Positions 49,341 to 57,871 of a stretch of DNA of 64,000 nucleotides are shown piece by piece. The DNA is from Arthrobacter sp. MYb214. Its GTDB lineage: Bacteria > Actinomycetota > Actinomycetes > Actinomycetales > Micrococcaceae. The notes below the pieces were generated by a model. The model was not told where the DNA came from, made no database searches, and was given only the letters and a program-made list of their open reading frames with translations. Numbering within the stretch: position 1 is the first letter of the stretch; the number at the start of each line of letters is the position of its first letter. Location: positions 62,001 to 126,000 of the forward strand of contig NZ_PCPZ01000003.1 of NCBI RefSeq assembly GCF_002979865.1, read 5' to 3'. A program made the position numbers and the translations under genes.

Positions 49341-50809
49341 CTCAGGTATTCCTCGGCATGCCTGCCGGCGGGCAGGGCAACCTGTTCGAGACCGAGCCAT
49401 TCCCCAAGGCCGCGCACCGCGAACTGGGCAACACCCAGATGCGCAAGAACCTGCGCCACGCCACCCACACCATTCGCGACAAGCGGCTGAACGTCGTCGG
49501 CGAGCTTCCGGACTGGGAAGAGCTGCGCGACGCCGGCAGCGCCATCAAGAACCTGACGATGGCCAACCTCGAAGAGCGTTTGGAAGAGTTCGAGAAGAAC
49601 TTCACCGCCCGGGGCGGCATTGTCCACTGGGCCCGTGACGCGGACGAAGCCAACAAGATCGTTACCGAGCTGGTCAAGGCGACCGGCTCGAAAGAGGTCG
49701 TCAAGGTCAAGTCCATGGCCACCCAGGAAATCGGCCTGAACGAGCACCTGGAGACCGAGGGCATCGAAGCCTTCGAAACCGACCTTGCCGAGCTGATCGT
49801 CCAGCTGGGCAACGACAAGCCAAGCCACATCCTGGTTCCGGCGATCCACAAGAACCGCACCGAGGTGCGCGACATCTTCCTCAAGGAAATGCCGGTAGTG
49901 GATCCGAACCTGACCGATGAGCCAGCCAAGCTGGCCGAAGCTGCCCGCAAGCACCTGCGCAAGAAGTTCCTTTCCGCCAAGGTCGCCATCTCCGGCGCGA
50001 ACTTCGCGCTGGCCGATACCGGCACCCTGGGCGTAGTGGAATCCGAGGGCAACGGCCGCATGTGCCTGACCCTGCCCGAAACCCTGATCACGGTCATGGG
50101 CATCGAGAAGGTTCTCCCCCACTGGGAGGACATCGAGGTCTTCATGCAGCTGCTGCCGCGGTCTTCCACCGGCGAGCGCATGAATCCCTACACCTCGCTG
50201 TGGACCGGCGTGAGCGAAGACGATGGTCCGCAGAACGTGCACATCGTGCTGCTGGATAACGGCCGCACCCGCGCCCTGGCCGACCGCTTCGGCCGCACCG
50301 CGCTGAACTGCATCCGCTGCTCGGCCTGCATGAACGTGTGCCCAGTGTACGAGCGCACCGGCGGCCACGCCTACGGTTCGACCTACCCGGGCCCGATCGG
50401 CGCAATCCTCTCCCCGCTGCTGACCGGCATCGAGGTCGAGGAAAACGGTTCCCTGCCATATGCTTCCTCGCTGTGCGGCGCCTGCTACGACGCTTGCCCG
50501 GTGAAGATCAACATCCCGGAAATCCTCGTGCACCTGCGCGGCGAGGACGTGGATGCCAACCGCGACAAGCACAAGCTCCCGACCCAGATGGATCTGCTGA
50601 TGAAGGGCGGTTCCTGGGCGTTGGGCAAGGGCAAGAACCTCGGCCTGCTCGAAAAGGCCTTGCCGCTGGGCCGGCTGATGTCCGGCAAGGAAAAGAAGAT
50701 CAAGAAGCTTCCGGGCATCGCCGCAGGGTGGACCGCCAGCCGTGACATTCCCGCCCCGCCAAACAAGTCCTTCCGCGACTGGTGGAGCGACGAGAAGGAG
50801 TCCAAGTGA
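49337..50809 (+). CDS. lutB: Lactate utilisation protein B, iron-sulfur cluster protein, 490 aa
   Basis: GTG start at 49337 overlapping the lutA stop (GTGA). The N-terminal LUD domain has RHATHTIRDKRLNVVGELPDWEELR and KVKSMATQEIGLNEHLE, then SGANFALADTGTLGVVESEGN. Two [4Fe-4S] motifs follow: CIRCSACMNVCPVYE near 337 and CGACYDACPVKINIPE near 393. A C-terminal extension ends NKSFRDWWSDEKESK, typical of LutB. Length is normal. It is the core electron-transfer subunit of the lactate oxidase complex. The stop overlaps the lutC start. Confidence 0.93.
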   Translation: MTQVFLGMPAGGQGNLFETEPFPKAAHRELGNTQMRKNLRHATHTIRDKRLNVVGELPDWEELRDAGSAIKNLTMANLEERLEEFEKNFTARGGIVHWARDADEANKIVTELVKATGSKEVVKVKSMATQEIGLNEHLETEGIEAFETDLAELIVQLGNDKPSHILVPAIHKNRTEVRDIFLKEMPVVDPNLTDEPAKLAEAARKHLRKKFLSAKVAISGANFALADTGTLGVVESEGNGRMCLTLPETLITVMGIEKVLPHWEDIEVFMQLLPRSSTGERMNPYTSLWTGVSEDDGPQNVHIVLLDNGRTRALADRFGRTALNCIRCSACMNVCPVYERTGGHAYGSTYPGPIGAILSPLLTGIEVEENGSLPYASSLCGACYDACPVKINIPEILVHLRGEDVDANRDKHKLPTQMDLLMKGGSWALGKGKNLGLLEKALPLGRLMSGKEKKIKKLPGIAAGWTASRDIPAPPNKSFRDWWSDEKESK

Positions 50810-51438
50810 GCGCAAAAGACGAAATCCTGGGACGGATCCGCTCGGCACTAGCCGATGCTCCCGTCGCCCAAGAGGTACCCCGCGAATACCGCAAGACCTC
50901 GGATATGGGTGAAGCTGAGCTCATCGACCTGCTGGTGGACCGCTTGGTGGATTACAAGGCCGGGGTGGACGTCATTGACGCCGCGCAGATCCCGGAATAC
51001 GTAGCGGCCAAGCTGGCGGGAGCCTCCAGCGTTGTCTACCCGCATGGCTTGGACACCGGCTGGCTCTCAGGGCTGGGCGAGAAGGTCGAGCAGCGCATCG
51101 ATGCCCCGGGCGCACGGCTGAGCATCGCCGAACTGGATGAAACCAGCGCCGTGGTCACCTCGTCGGCCGTTTCGGTCGCCGAGTCCGGCACCATCATCCT
51201 CGATGGCGAGCCAAACCAGGGCCGCCGCGCGATTTCGCTGGTACCCGACCACCATGTGTGCATCGTGCCGATCTCCTCGATCGTGCGCCTGCTGCCAGAA
51301 GCCATGCCGCGACTGGCCATCACCCGTCCGCAGACCTGGATCTCCGGTCCGTCGGCCACCAGTGATATCGAGCTGGAGCGCGTTGAAGGCGTGCACGGCC
51401 CGCGTACCTTGGACGTCCTGATGGTTCGCGGTCTGTAA
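50806..51438 (+). CDS. lutC: Lactate utilisation protein C, 210 aa
   Basis: GTG start at 50806, overlapping the lutB stop and preceded by AAGGAG at 50794-50799; an in-frame ATG at 50782 is inside lutB and lacks a ribosome site. LUD domain with SAKDEILGRIRSALADAPV at the start, VVTSSAVSVAESGTIILDG and RAISLVPDHHVCIVPISSIV, ending GVHGPRTLDVLMVRGL, the typical C-terminus of LutC. Third subunit of the LutABC lactate oxidation system. A strong terminator follows 22 bp later. Confidence 0.92.
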   Translation: MSAKDEILGRIRSALADAPVAQEVPREYRKTSDMGEAELIDLLVDRLVDYKAGVDVIDAAQIPEYVAAKLAGASSVVYPHGLDTGWLSGLGEKVEQRIDAPGARLSIAELDETSAVVTSSAVSVAESGTIILDGEPNQGRRAISLVPDHHVCIVPISSIVRLLPEAMPRLAITRPQTWISGPSATSDIELERVEGVHGPRTLDVLMVRGL

Positions 51439-51459
51439 GGCTGGCGCAATATAAGCTTT

Positions 51460-51504
51460 CGCGGCCGGTTCCCCCCTCCTAAACCTCCAGGGGAACCGGC
51501 CGCG
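51460..51504. terminator. Terminator of the lutABC operon
   Basis: cgcggccggttcccc, 15-nt loop, ggggaaccggccgcg: 15-bp perfect stem shortly after the lutC stop. Confidence 0.8.
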
Positions 51505-51536
51505 AGTGCATTTAAGCGTGCTGTCGACTTCTTGCC

Positions 51537-51881
51537 CTAGCCGCCGGCAGTGAAATCCTTCAGGTCCGCTTCTATTCGATCGCGCGCGGCAAAAACCGAA
51601 GCCGACAGCCCGGCCTCGAACATTTCGCGGAAGCGCACCGGTGGAATGGAAACGCTCAACCCCGCGATGACTTCCCCGGCTCCACCGTGACGGCAATCCG
51701 TTATGCTTCCCTTGCCTCGGATTTTCATTACCGGATATACCTGGCGCACCCAGCCCGCCAATCCTGTCCAGGCTTGGACGTGTCCATGGTGCTGCCGCTG
51801 GACGCGACCGGTGAGTTGGGCGAATTCTTCGCTCAATTCATGACTGAAGCACCAGTAACTGCCTAGCTGCCGATCCGTCAT
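51537..51881 (-). pseudogene. Remnant of an IclR-family regulator (C-terminal part)
   Basis: The last 48 residues, GAGEVIAGLSVSIPPVRF with RDRIEADLKDF, match the end of an IclR effector domain. Upstream in the same frame only fragments look related (SHELSEEFAQLTG), the middle of the domain is missing, and no N-terminal winged helix is found before the divergent MFS gene. It therefore looks like a deleted or frameshifted regulator gene. The upper boundary is arbitrary. An intact regulator may once have controlled the divergent MFS gene. Confidence 0.4.
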
Positions 51882-51974
51882 CTGCCCGTGGCAGCTGTCA
51901 TCCAAAACAGCATCAGCGGGCAGATTCTGATTACATGGATAGGCAGGCGGAAGATTCTCACTTGAAAGGCCGGG

Positions 51975-53147
51975 ATGGAGAAACAACAGGACCTTCGGAT
52001 TTCGGTACGCACCATTCCCGATTCGGCTTTGCGCTTCGTCGGCTTCCTTTCCTTCTTCGATCGCTATGGCACCCCTCCCATGCTGGTCGCACTTTCGCTG
52101 GGCACCTCGCTCAGTTTCGCCCAAGCCGTCCAACTGGTAGCTTCCTATGCCTTGTTCTATGCCATAGGCCAGCCGATCTGGGGCGTGCTTAGCGATCGTT
52201 TCGGGCGTCTTGCGGTTTTGCGCGCGGCGCTCATCGGCGCTGGCCTCGGCGCGGTCGCCAGCATCATGTTCACCGACTATTTGCCGCTACTCGTTGCTCG
52301 CTCCGTCACCGGGTTCATGTTCGGCGCACTGTATCCAACCCTGATGACGCTCCTGGGCGATACCCGCACCGGGGTGGAACGCGCTCGCGGCTTATCTGAT
52401 TTGCAGATCTATTCCTCGCTGGGCACCACCCTGGCAACATTGGCTTCAGGAGCATTGGCAACATACGCGAACTGGCGGCTGGTGTTCCTGTTGCCTGCAC
52501 TGGGTTGCTTAGCGGCCCTGTATAGCTTGCGGAAGGCGGCAGAGCCCGAGCATTCGCGTTCCGGATTCAAATTCCGTGCAGCTTTACGTCCTATGAACTT
52601 GGCTCTTTATGCCATCGTCTTCCTCGAAGGCGGGCTACTCATGGGATTGCTGACCTATATCGTTCCCGCCTTGCAAGAATCCGGTGTCGCTATTGGCTTT
52701 GCAGGAGCGCTAGGTTGCGCTTTTGCCCTGGGAGTCATTCTGGGTGCACGCTTGATGCGCCGATTGGTGGCACGCTTCGGCCGAACGTGGCTTATTGGCG
52801 GTGGAGGCCTGGTGCTTTGCGCAGCTTTCCTCCCTTCGGCGTTCGCCCCGTCCCCTGCCTCATATACCTTCACCGCGTTCTTCCTGGGTGCCGCGAACGC
52901 GATCATGCACTCATCGATGCAGGGGTGGGCGACCGATATCTCGCCTGATGCGCGGGCCACCACCGTTTCACTGTTCGTTTTTGCCCTGTTCGCCGGGGCA
53001 TCTGCGGCGACCTACCTAACTGCAGATTTAGCGCAGAATGGCCACTACGGCCAGATCTTCGGGATCGGCTTGGCACTGAGCCTATTACTTGTGGCGGTGG
53101 CGACTGGCGCTCATGCGCTGTGGCGTAGAACGCATCCAGCCAGCTGA
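51975..53147 (+). CDS. MFS transporter, 390 aa
   Basis: Twelve-helix major facilitator protein. ATG at 51975 with GAAAGG upstream. After a short polar start, LRFVGFLSFFDRYGTPPMLVAL resembles helix 1 of drug or aromatic-compound transporters; IGQPIWGVLSDRFGRLAVLRAA is the conserved helix 2-3 loop motif, and VTGFMFGALYPTLMTLLGD follows. The second half has LGVILGARLMRRLVARFGRTW. No substrate can be inferred. It is divergent from an IclR-type remnant, as is common for transporters of aromatic or sugar acids. Confidence 0.82.
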   Translation: MEKQQDLRISVRTIPDSALRFVGFLSFFDRYGTPPMLVALSLGTSLSFAQAVQLVASYALFYAIGQPIWGVLSDRFGRLAVLRAALIGAGLGAVASIMFTDYLPLLVARSVTGFMFGALYPTLMTLLGDTRTGVERARGLSDLQIYSSLGTTLATLASGALATYANWRLVFLLPALGCLAALYSLRKAAEPEHSRSGFKFRAALRPMNLALYAIVFLEGGLLMGLLTYIVPALQESGVAIGFAGALGCAFALGVILGARLMRRLVARFGRTWLIGGGGLVLCAAFLPSAFAPSPASYTFTAFFLGAANAIMHSSMQGWATDISPDARATTVSLFVFALFAGASAATYLTADLAQNGHYGQIFGIGLALSLLLVAVATGAHALWRRTHPAS

Positions 53148-53274
53148 CTTCCCTGGCAGGTACGGGGCATTCTGGCATTGCAGAGAGTTCTTCTAGAGAT
53201 TAGATGTTATTGCCGGTTGCATGTGAGAATCTTGAATTAAGCGAACGAGCCTCACAAGCGGAAAGCAGGTTGCC

Positions 53275-53718
53275 ATGACCAGTCCAAGCGAAGAACCACG
53301 AAACCCTTATTCTTCAGGGCACCAGGGTCAGAACCGGCAGTACCAGCAGCCTGGTTCCTACGACCTCAACGGCGTCCCGCAACAGCCTTACTACAATCAA
53401 CAGGCACATGGCCAACCGGGCCAGTATCCCCCGGGCAACTTCGGCTATCCGACAGCATCCCAATTTCAAGGCACCCAGCTGGCACAGACCTCGATGATTC
53501 TTGGCATTGTGTCCATCTTCGTTGCAGGCGTGATCCTTGGCCCGATTGCTATTTTCAAGGCCAATAAAGCCGAAAGGGAATTCAATACGGTCTCCACGGT
53601 CGGCAAAGTGACCGGTTGGATCGGCACCATTTTGGGCGTGCTCTGGATCGTGTATGTCGCATTCCTTGTCATCGGTGCTATCGCATTTTCCGTGGACCCG
53701 TCATTCAGCGGTTCCTAG
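53275..53718 (+). CDS. DUF4190-type small membrane protein, 147 aa
   Basis: AAAGCAGG precedes the ATG. The first 75 residues are low-complexity, rich in Gln, Pro, Tyr and Gly (for example QQPYYNQQAHGQPGQYPPG). Two membrane helices follow, TSMILGIVSIFVAGVILGPIAIF and IGTILGVLWIVYVAFLVIGAIAF, joined by the polar KANKAEREF segment. This is the DUF4190 arrangement with its usual glycine-rich helix start. Function unknown. Flanked downstream by a strong terminator. Confidence 0.8.
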   Translation: MTSPSEEPRNPYSSGHQGQNRQYQQPGSYDLNGVPQQPYYNQQAHGQPGQYPPGNFGYPTASQFQGTQLAQTSMILGIVSIFVAGVILGPIAIFKANKAEREFNTVSTVGKVTGWIGTILGVLWIVYVAFLVIGAIAFSVDPSFSGS

Positions 53719-53743
53719 GCACGTCTTTCCTCGACTTTAACGA

Positions 53744-53781
53744 CAAAGCCTCCGGCTCACTTTCGTGAGCCGGAGGCTTTG
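53744..53781. terminator. Bidirectional terminator between the DUF4190 and YceI genes
   Basis: caaagcctccggctcac, loop tttc, gtgagccggaggctttg: 17-bp perfect stem between convergent genes. Confidence 0.88.
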
Positions 53782-53831
53782 CCGGTATCGGCCCTTATCC
53801 CGTCATCCCCATGACGGCCTTCGGGAAACTT

Positions 53832-54380
53832 TTACTCTGCGGTTGGCAGTACGAACGAAGCGTCGATTTCGATCTTGACCTTGTCGCTGACCAGAACGCC
53901 ACCGGCTTCCAATGCTGCGTTCCAGGTGATGCCGAATTCCTTGCGGGAGATGGTCGTGGATGCGAAGAAGCCAACGCGGGTTGCGCCGAAAGCGTCTACA
54001 GCTTCGCCGCCGAGCTCTGCTTCGAATTCAACTTCCTTGCTCACGCCGCGGATGGTCAGATCGCCAACGAGAATGAACTCGCCAGCCTCGCCCTTGACCG
54101 CAGTGGACTTGAAGGTCATGGTTGGGAACTGCTCGGCGTTGAAGAAGTCCTCGCCCTTCAGGTGGCCGTCGCGGTTAGCGTCCTTGGTATTGACCGATGC
54201 GATCTGGACGGTTGCCTCGACCGAGGAATCTGCCAGGGTTGCGCCGGTGGTCAGGGTTGCGTCGAATTCTGTGAAGCTGCCGCGAACCTTGGAGATGCCT
54301 GCGTGGCGAACCGAGAAGCCGATCTCGGAGTGCGATGCGTCGAGGTTCCAGGTTCCGGTGGTCAGTGCAGATGCAGTCAT
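53832..54380 (-). CDS. YceI-family (polyisoprenoid-binding-like) protein, 182 aa
   Basis: The start at 54380 (MTASALTTGTWNLDASHSEIGFSVRH) has AAAGGA upstream. TWNLDASHSEIGFSVRHAGISKVRG is the conserved first part of YceI, followed by VEATVQIASVNTKDANRDGHLKGEDFF, FPTMTFKSTAVKG and a final beta-barrel strand pair ending KIEIDASFVLPTAE. YceI proteins are lipocalin-like barrels that bind isoprenoid lipids such as ubiquinone precursors; no signal peptide is seen, so this one is cytoplasmic. Two operator-like palindromes upstream are shared with the LigB-type dioxygenase gene, hinting at a common quinone or aromatic stress response. Confidence 0.9.
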   Translation of the reverse strand: MTASALTTGTWNLDASHSEIGFSVRHAGISKVRGSFTEFDATLTTGATLADSSVEATVQIASVNTKDANRDGHLKGEDFFNAEQFPTMTFKSTAVKGEAGEFILVGDLTIRGVSKEVEFEAELGGEAVDAFGATRVGFFASTTISRKEFGITWNAALEAGGVLVSDKVKIEIDASFVLPTAE

Positions 54381-54411
54381 GTCTAAATCCTTTCGTCGGG
54401 CCATCAAGTAG

Positions 54412-54423
54412 TTGACGCCTCAA
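54412..54423. promoter_or_regulatory. Operator-like TTGACGCCTCAA upstream of the YceI gene
   Basis: Its reverse complement, TTGAGGCGTCAA, differs by one base from the 12-mer at 38990 and 54459. It lies about 32 bp upstream of the YceI start. Confidence 0.55.
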
Positions 54424-54458
54424 TTTGTTTTGCTGATACCAGTATGCCACTAATGAAG

Positions 54459-54470
54459 TTGAAGCGTCAA
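54459..54470. promoter_or_regulatory. Operator-like TTGAAGCGTCAA upstream of the YceI gene
   Basis: Exact copy of the 12-mer at 38990-39001; the match extends to 14 bp (leading AG). Confidence 0.6.
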
Positions 54471-54601
54471 CCACTTTCCCTAAAAAAGTTTCATCCGGAT
54501 ATTCAAGAGATCCTTATTTTGATACTGACTAGGAAAGTTTCTACTGAAGTTATTTTTCATGCACCCCTTTACTCAGACGTGTACATGGCTAGACTGAGGC
54601 C

Positions 54602-54760
54602 ATGAACGCAAATGACCCAGTTCCCGATCATGCCCAAGAAGAAGCCGAGTTATCCGCAGAGCTAGAGGAAATTTGGCAGGAAGAATCCATCACTACCGCT
54701 GCCACGACCGAAATCGCCGATGAAGTCGACGGCGAGCTAGGTACCCGGAATCAGCAATAG
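54602..54760 (+). CDS. Small acidic protein, 52 aa, unknown
   Basis: ATG at 54602, with GAGG 4 nt upstream, followed by 52 codons. The product is strongly acidic: it begins MNANDPVPDHAQEEAELS, has a Glu-rich helix (AELEEIWQEES), and ends ELGTRNQQ, without cysteines or a membrane segment. I do not recognise a family. The ribosome site and the regular codon use make it a plausible gene, but short acidic frames can arise by chance. It stands alone between the YceI gene and the osmoprotectant operon. Confidence 0.4.
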   Translation: MNANDPVPDHAQEEAELSAELEEIWQEESITTAATTEIADEVDGELGTRNQQ

Positions 54761-54844
54761 GTAGATGGCCTCCACCTATTTCCATCCTGCAAGCAAATCC
54801 ATCCGAGAGAAACCAATCCCCAGTGAATCCTCGGCGACATTGAA

Positions 54845-54878
54845 ATGGATCCCCGGCATCGCGATGCCGGGGATCCAT
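54845..54878. terminator. Terminator of the osmoprotectant ABC operon
   Basis: atggatccccggcatc, loop gc, gatgccggggatccat: 16-bp perfect stem 31 bp beyond the stop of the minus-strand binding-protein gene. Confidence 0.75.
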
Positions 54879-54909
54879 TGCTTAATCCATGCAGTTTTCG
54901 TTGCCTCGG

Positions 54910-55887
54910 TTAGGGATTGGAGACCAAGCCTTGGCCAACCATCCATTCGAAGGCAACATCTGCCGGTTCACGGCCAACCACGTCCACCTTGTAATTCAGG
55001 TCCATCAAGACCTGATCAGTCAGCAACGGAGCGATCTTGTCCATGATCTGCTGGATTTCCGGGTGCTTTTCAAGGAATTCTCCGTTGAAAGCCGGGGCGG
55101 CGTTGTAGCTTGGGAAATACTCCCGGTCATCTTCCAGCACGGTCAAGTTAAGCGCCTTGATGCGCCCGTCAGTGGTGAAGACTTCACCGAAGTTGCACGC
55201 GCCATTAGCGGTTGCCTGGTAAATGGCACCCACGTCGTACAGGCCGATATTGTCCTCAGCCACTTCTGAACCACGGTCGATATCGTAGTGTTCCAGCATT
55301 GGAGTCAGACCGTCTCGACGGGAATTGAATTCCGGGTCGACGCAGAACGTCAGATCTTCGGGGTCCAGCGTCTGCAGTTCGGAAAGCTTGGTGATACCCA
55401 GCCGCTTGGTCGTTTCTTCGTTCATCGCCAATGCGTAGGTGTTGTTCAACGGTGCCGGATTTCCCCAGATAATTCCATTGGCAACATCCTCATCGTGCAC
55501 CGACTGCCACTGCTCTTCTTCACCCACAACAGGTGATTCGTGGCCCAAGTAGGTCAGCCACGCGGTACCGGTGTACTCCCAGAGCACGCTCGCGTCGCCG
55601 GAAAGCAGCAACTGACGTGCCGGCTGGGAGCCAGGAACATTGGTCAGGTCGGTGACGTCATAGCCGGCAGCCTTGAGCGCGATCACGGTGATCTTCCCCA
55701 GCAGCAGCTGCTCGGTAAAGGACTTGGACGTGACGGTCACGGTGGTGTCTTCAGCGTTTTCGACCAGCGGCTTGATCTCGGCGGGGCCGGCGTTGGGCAC
55801 CGTCCCGGTCGATGGGCTAAGTCCGCACCCAGTCATTCCGATCAGCGCGGCCATGGACAGGACAGCTAAATTCAGTTTGCGGTTCAC
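54910..55887 (-). CDS. Osmoprotectant ABC transporter substrate-binding lipoprotein (OpuCC-type), 325 aa
   Basis: GTG start at 55887, overlapping the stop of the upstream permease gene (GTGA), with GAGAGGA as ribosome site. Signal peptide NRKLNLAVLSMAALIG with lipobox MTGC. The mature domain has VTVTSKSFTEQLLLGKITVIALKAAGYDVTD, ASVLWEYTGTAWLTYLGH and FGEVFTTDGRIKALNLTVLEDD, the features of QAC-family binding proteins of glycine betaine, choline or carnitine transporters. Last gene of the four-gene operon. Confidence 0.88.
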   Translation of the reverse strand: MNRKLNLAVLSMAALIGMTGCGLSPSTGTVPNAGPAEIKPLVENAEDTTVTVTSKSFTEQLLLGKITVIALKAAGYDVTDLTNVPGSQPARQLLLSGDASVLWEYTGTAWLTYLGHESPVVGEEEQWQSVHDEDVANGIIWGNPAPLNNTYALAMNEETTKRLGITKLSELQTLDPEDLTFCVDPEFNSRRDGLTPMLEHYDIDRGSEVAEDNIGLYDVGAIYQATANGACNFGEVFTTDGRIKALNLTVLEDDREYFPSYNAAPAFNGEFLEKHPEIQQIMDKIAPLLTDQVLMDLNYKVDVVGREPADVAFEWMVGQGLVSNP

Positions 55888-56612
55888 GAAAGTCCTCTCG
55901 GTCGTGCCACCTGTTCGACGACGCGGCCAAGCCAATCAATCGTCAAAGCCAGCAAGGCCACTAGCAACGAGCCGGCAATCAGCACCACATTCAGGTTCAG
56001 GTTCACTCCCGTAGTGATCAAGATGCCCAGCCCGCCGCCGTTGATAAAGGTTGCCAACGTCGCGGTGCCTACCAGCAGCACCAGGGCTGTGCGGATGCCC
56101 GATAGCATCACCGGGACGGCCAACGGCAGCTCGACCTTCAACAGCACGGACATCTGGCTCATGCCGATTCCCCGCCCGGCCTCCACCAGGCGTTCATCAA
56201 CCTGCTGCAGGCCAACAATGGTGTTGGAGAGCACCGGAAGAATCGCATAGATCACCAGTGAGACAATGGCAGTTTTCGGGCCGAACCCCAACCAGAAGGC
56301 CAAGAGCACGATGACGCCAATGGCGGGTGCGGCTTGGCCGAAGTTGGCAATGGCGCGCACCGCCGGGGCTGCCTTGCGCAGTCCGGGGCGAGTGAGCAGC
56401 ACGCCGAGCGGAATCGCGATCAGTAGCACGATGAGCGCCGAGATGACCGTGATCTTCAGGTGGTCGAGGGTGTAGCCCCAAATCGTTGCCGGATCCAGCG
56501 TTTGCTGTTCGGTCTCGGTCAGGTCGGCTGTTACCAGCCAACCCACCAAGATGGCGAAAGCAGCTGCGATTCCGGCGATCTGCCAAATCAAGCTGCGGGT
56601 TTCGGATCTCAT
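55884..56612 (-). CDS. Osmoprotectant ABC transporter permease, 242 aa
   Basis: Binding-protein-dependent permease with about six helices. The conserved EAA-type loop is VDERLVEAGRGIGMSQMSVLLKVELPLAVPVMLSGI around residue 145, typical of OpuCB/OpuCD-like permeases, with GVIVLLAFWLGFGPKTAIVSLVIYAILPVLSN before it. It overlaps the ATPase stop by 4 bp and the binding-protein start by 4 bp. Second of two permeases of the operon; the other is at 57864-58505. Confidence 0.88.
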   Translation of the reverse strand: MRSETRSLIWQIAGIAAAFAILVGWLVTADLTETEQQTLDPATIWGYTLDHLKITVISALIVLLIAIPLGVLLTRPGLRKAAPAVRAIANFGQAAPAIGVIVLLAFWLGFGPKTAIVSLVIYAILPVLSNTIVGLQQVDERLVEAGRGIGMSQMSVLLKVELPLAVPVMLSGIRTALVLLVGTATLATFINGGGLGILITTGVNLNLNVVLIAGSLLVALLALTIDWLGRVVEQVARPRGLS

Positions 56613-57871
56613 GCCGATTCACCATCCTGCCCGGTGGCCGCACTATCGATATTCACGACGTTGATGGCACCCGAGTTCAGGCCAACCGGCGCCTCGTGAT
56701 TAGCATCCGTGGTGTTGTTCGCGGCCGCGATCGCCTCCATGACGGTCTGCACCGTGATGACACCCGTGAGCACATCACGGCGTCCCGTTACCAGGGCCGA
56801 CTCGGAACTGGCCACCAGCATGGTGTCCAATGCGTCGTTCAAGGTGGCCTGCTCACCGACGACCGGCATGGATTCATCGTAGGTACCCTCGATGATCTGG
56901 GCACGCGACAGTTGCCGGCGGTCCATGCGGCGCAGCGGACGTCCCCGCGAATCAAGCACTACCGCGTATTTGCGTCCGGCGCCCTGCAGCTGCGAGAGCA
57001 CCTCCGAAGCATTCTTGCCCGGTGTGGTGGTGATGGCTTCTCCCAGTTCCACTTCGTTCACCCGCGTCAAGGTCAGCTGCTTCAAGCCGGCACCCGAACC
57101 GATGAAGTTCTCCACGAACTCGCTGGCCGGATTGGCCAGGATCCTTTCTGGGGAGTCGTACTGCTCCAACTGCGCACCTTCGTTGAAGATCGCAATCCAG
57201 TCGCCGAGCTTCACCGCTTCGTCGAAGTCGTGGGTCACGCACACGATCGTCTTCTGGACTTCAGACTGGATGTTCAGCAGCTCATCCTGCAGACGCTGGC
57301 GGGTAATTGGGTCAACTGCACCGAATGGCTCATCCATCAGCAAGACCGGTGGATCCGCTGCCAATGCACGGGCGACGCCCACACGCTGCTGCTGGCCGCC
57401 GGAGAGCTCCTTGGGGAAACGGTCCCGGTAAAGTTCCGGATCCAGCGAGACGAGTTCCAGCAGCTCGTCGACGCGGGCAGCGATCTTCTCCTTGGGCCAA
57501 CCCAGCATCTTTGGAACCATGGCGATATTGGTCGCCACGGTCATATGCGGGAACAGACCGCCAGCCTGGATCACATAGCCAATGCGGCGGCGCAGTTCAT
57601 CACCGTTCATGCCGGTGACATCTTCGCCGTCAATGACGATCTTGCCGCTGGTCGGCTCGATCAGGCGATTAATCATCTTCAGGGTGGTCGTCTTGCCGCA
57701 GCCCGATGGCCCCACGAACATCACGATGGACCCGGCAGGGATCTCCAGGGTCAGGCCGCCTACGGCCGATTTCTTTTGTCCCGGGTAGGTCTTGGTTACT
57801 TCTTCAAGCATGATCGAAGCGCCAGTGACATTCTGGGCCACGGCATTTTCAGGGATCTTATGTTCAGACAC
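56609..57871 (-). CDS. Osmoprotectant ABC transporter ATPase with CBS domains, 420 aa
   Basis: Walker A is FVGPSGCGKTTTLKMINR near 52, the Q loop VIQAGGLFPHMTVATNIA, the signature KELSGGQQQRVGVARALAAD, Walker B VLLMDEPFGAVDP and the H loop IVCVTHDFDEA. LEPTSGK-type spacing and DGEDVTG match the OpuA/OpuC class. After about residue 255 two CBS-like halves (VVLDSRGRPLRRMDRRQL and VVGEQATLNDALDTMLVASSESALVTGRRDVLTGVITVQT in overlapping segments) would sense ionic strength or nucleotide. A Val/Asn-rich tail is added. It powers uptake of betaine-like compatible solutes. First permease stop overlaps its start by 8 bp. Confidence 0.9.
   Translation of the reverse strand: MSEHKIPENAVAQNVTGASIMLEEVTKTYPGQKKSAVGGLTLEIPAGSIVMFVGPSGCGKTTTLKMINRLIEPTSGKIVIDGEDVTGMNGDELRRRIGYVIQAGGLFPHMTVATNIAMVPKMLGWPKEKIAARVDELLELVSLDPELYRDRFPKELSGGQQQRVGVARALAADPPVLLMDEPFGAVDPITRQRLQDELLNIQSEVQKTIVCVTHDFDEAVKLGDWIAIFNEGAQLEQYDSPERILANPASEFVENFIGSGAGLKQLTLTRVNEVELGEAITTTPGKNASEVLSQLQGAGRKYAVVLDSRGRPLRRMDRRQLSRAQIIEGTYDESMPVVGEQATLNDALDTMLVASSESALVTGRRDVLTGVITVQTVMEAIAAANNTTDANHEAPVGLNSGAINVVNIDSAATGQDGESA

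Noticed and set aside
48998-50848. Long minus-strand open frame opposite lutA and lutB
   Set aside because: Antisense to iron-sulfur proteins with intact motifs; composition typical of a shadow.
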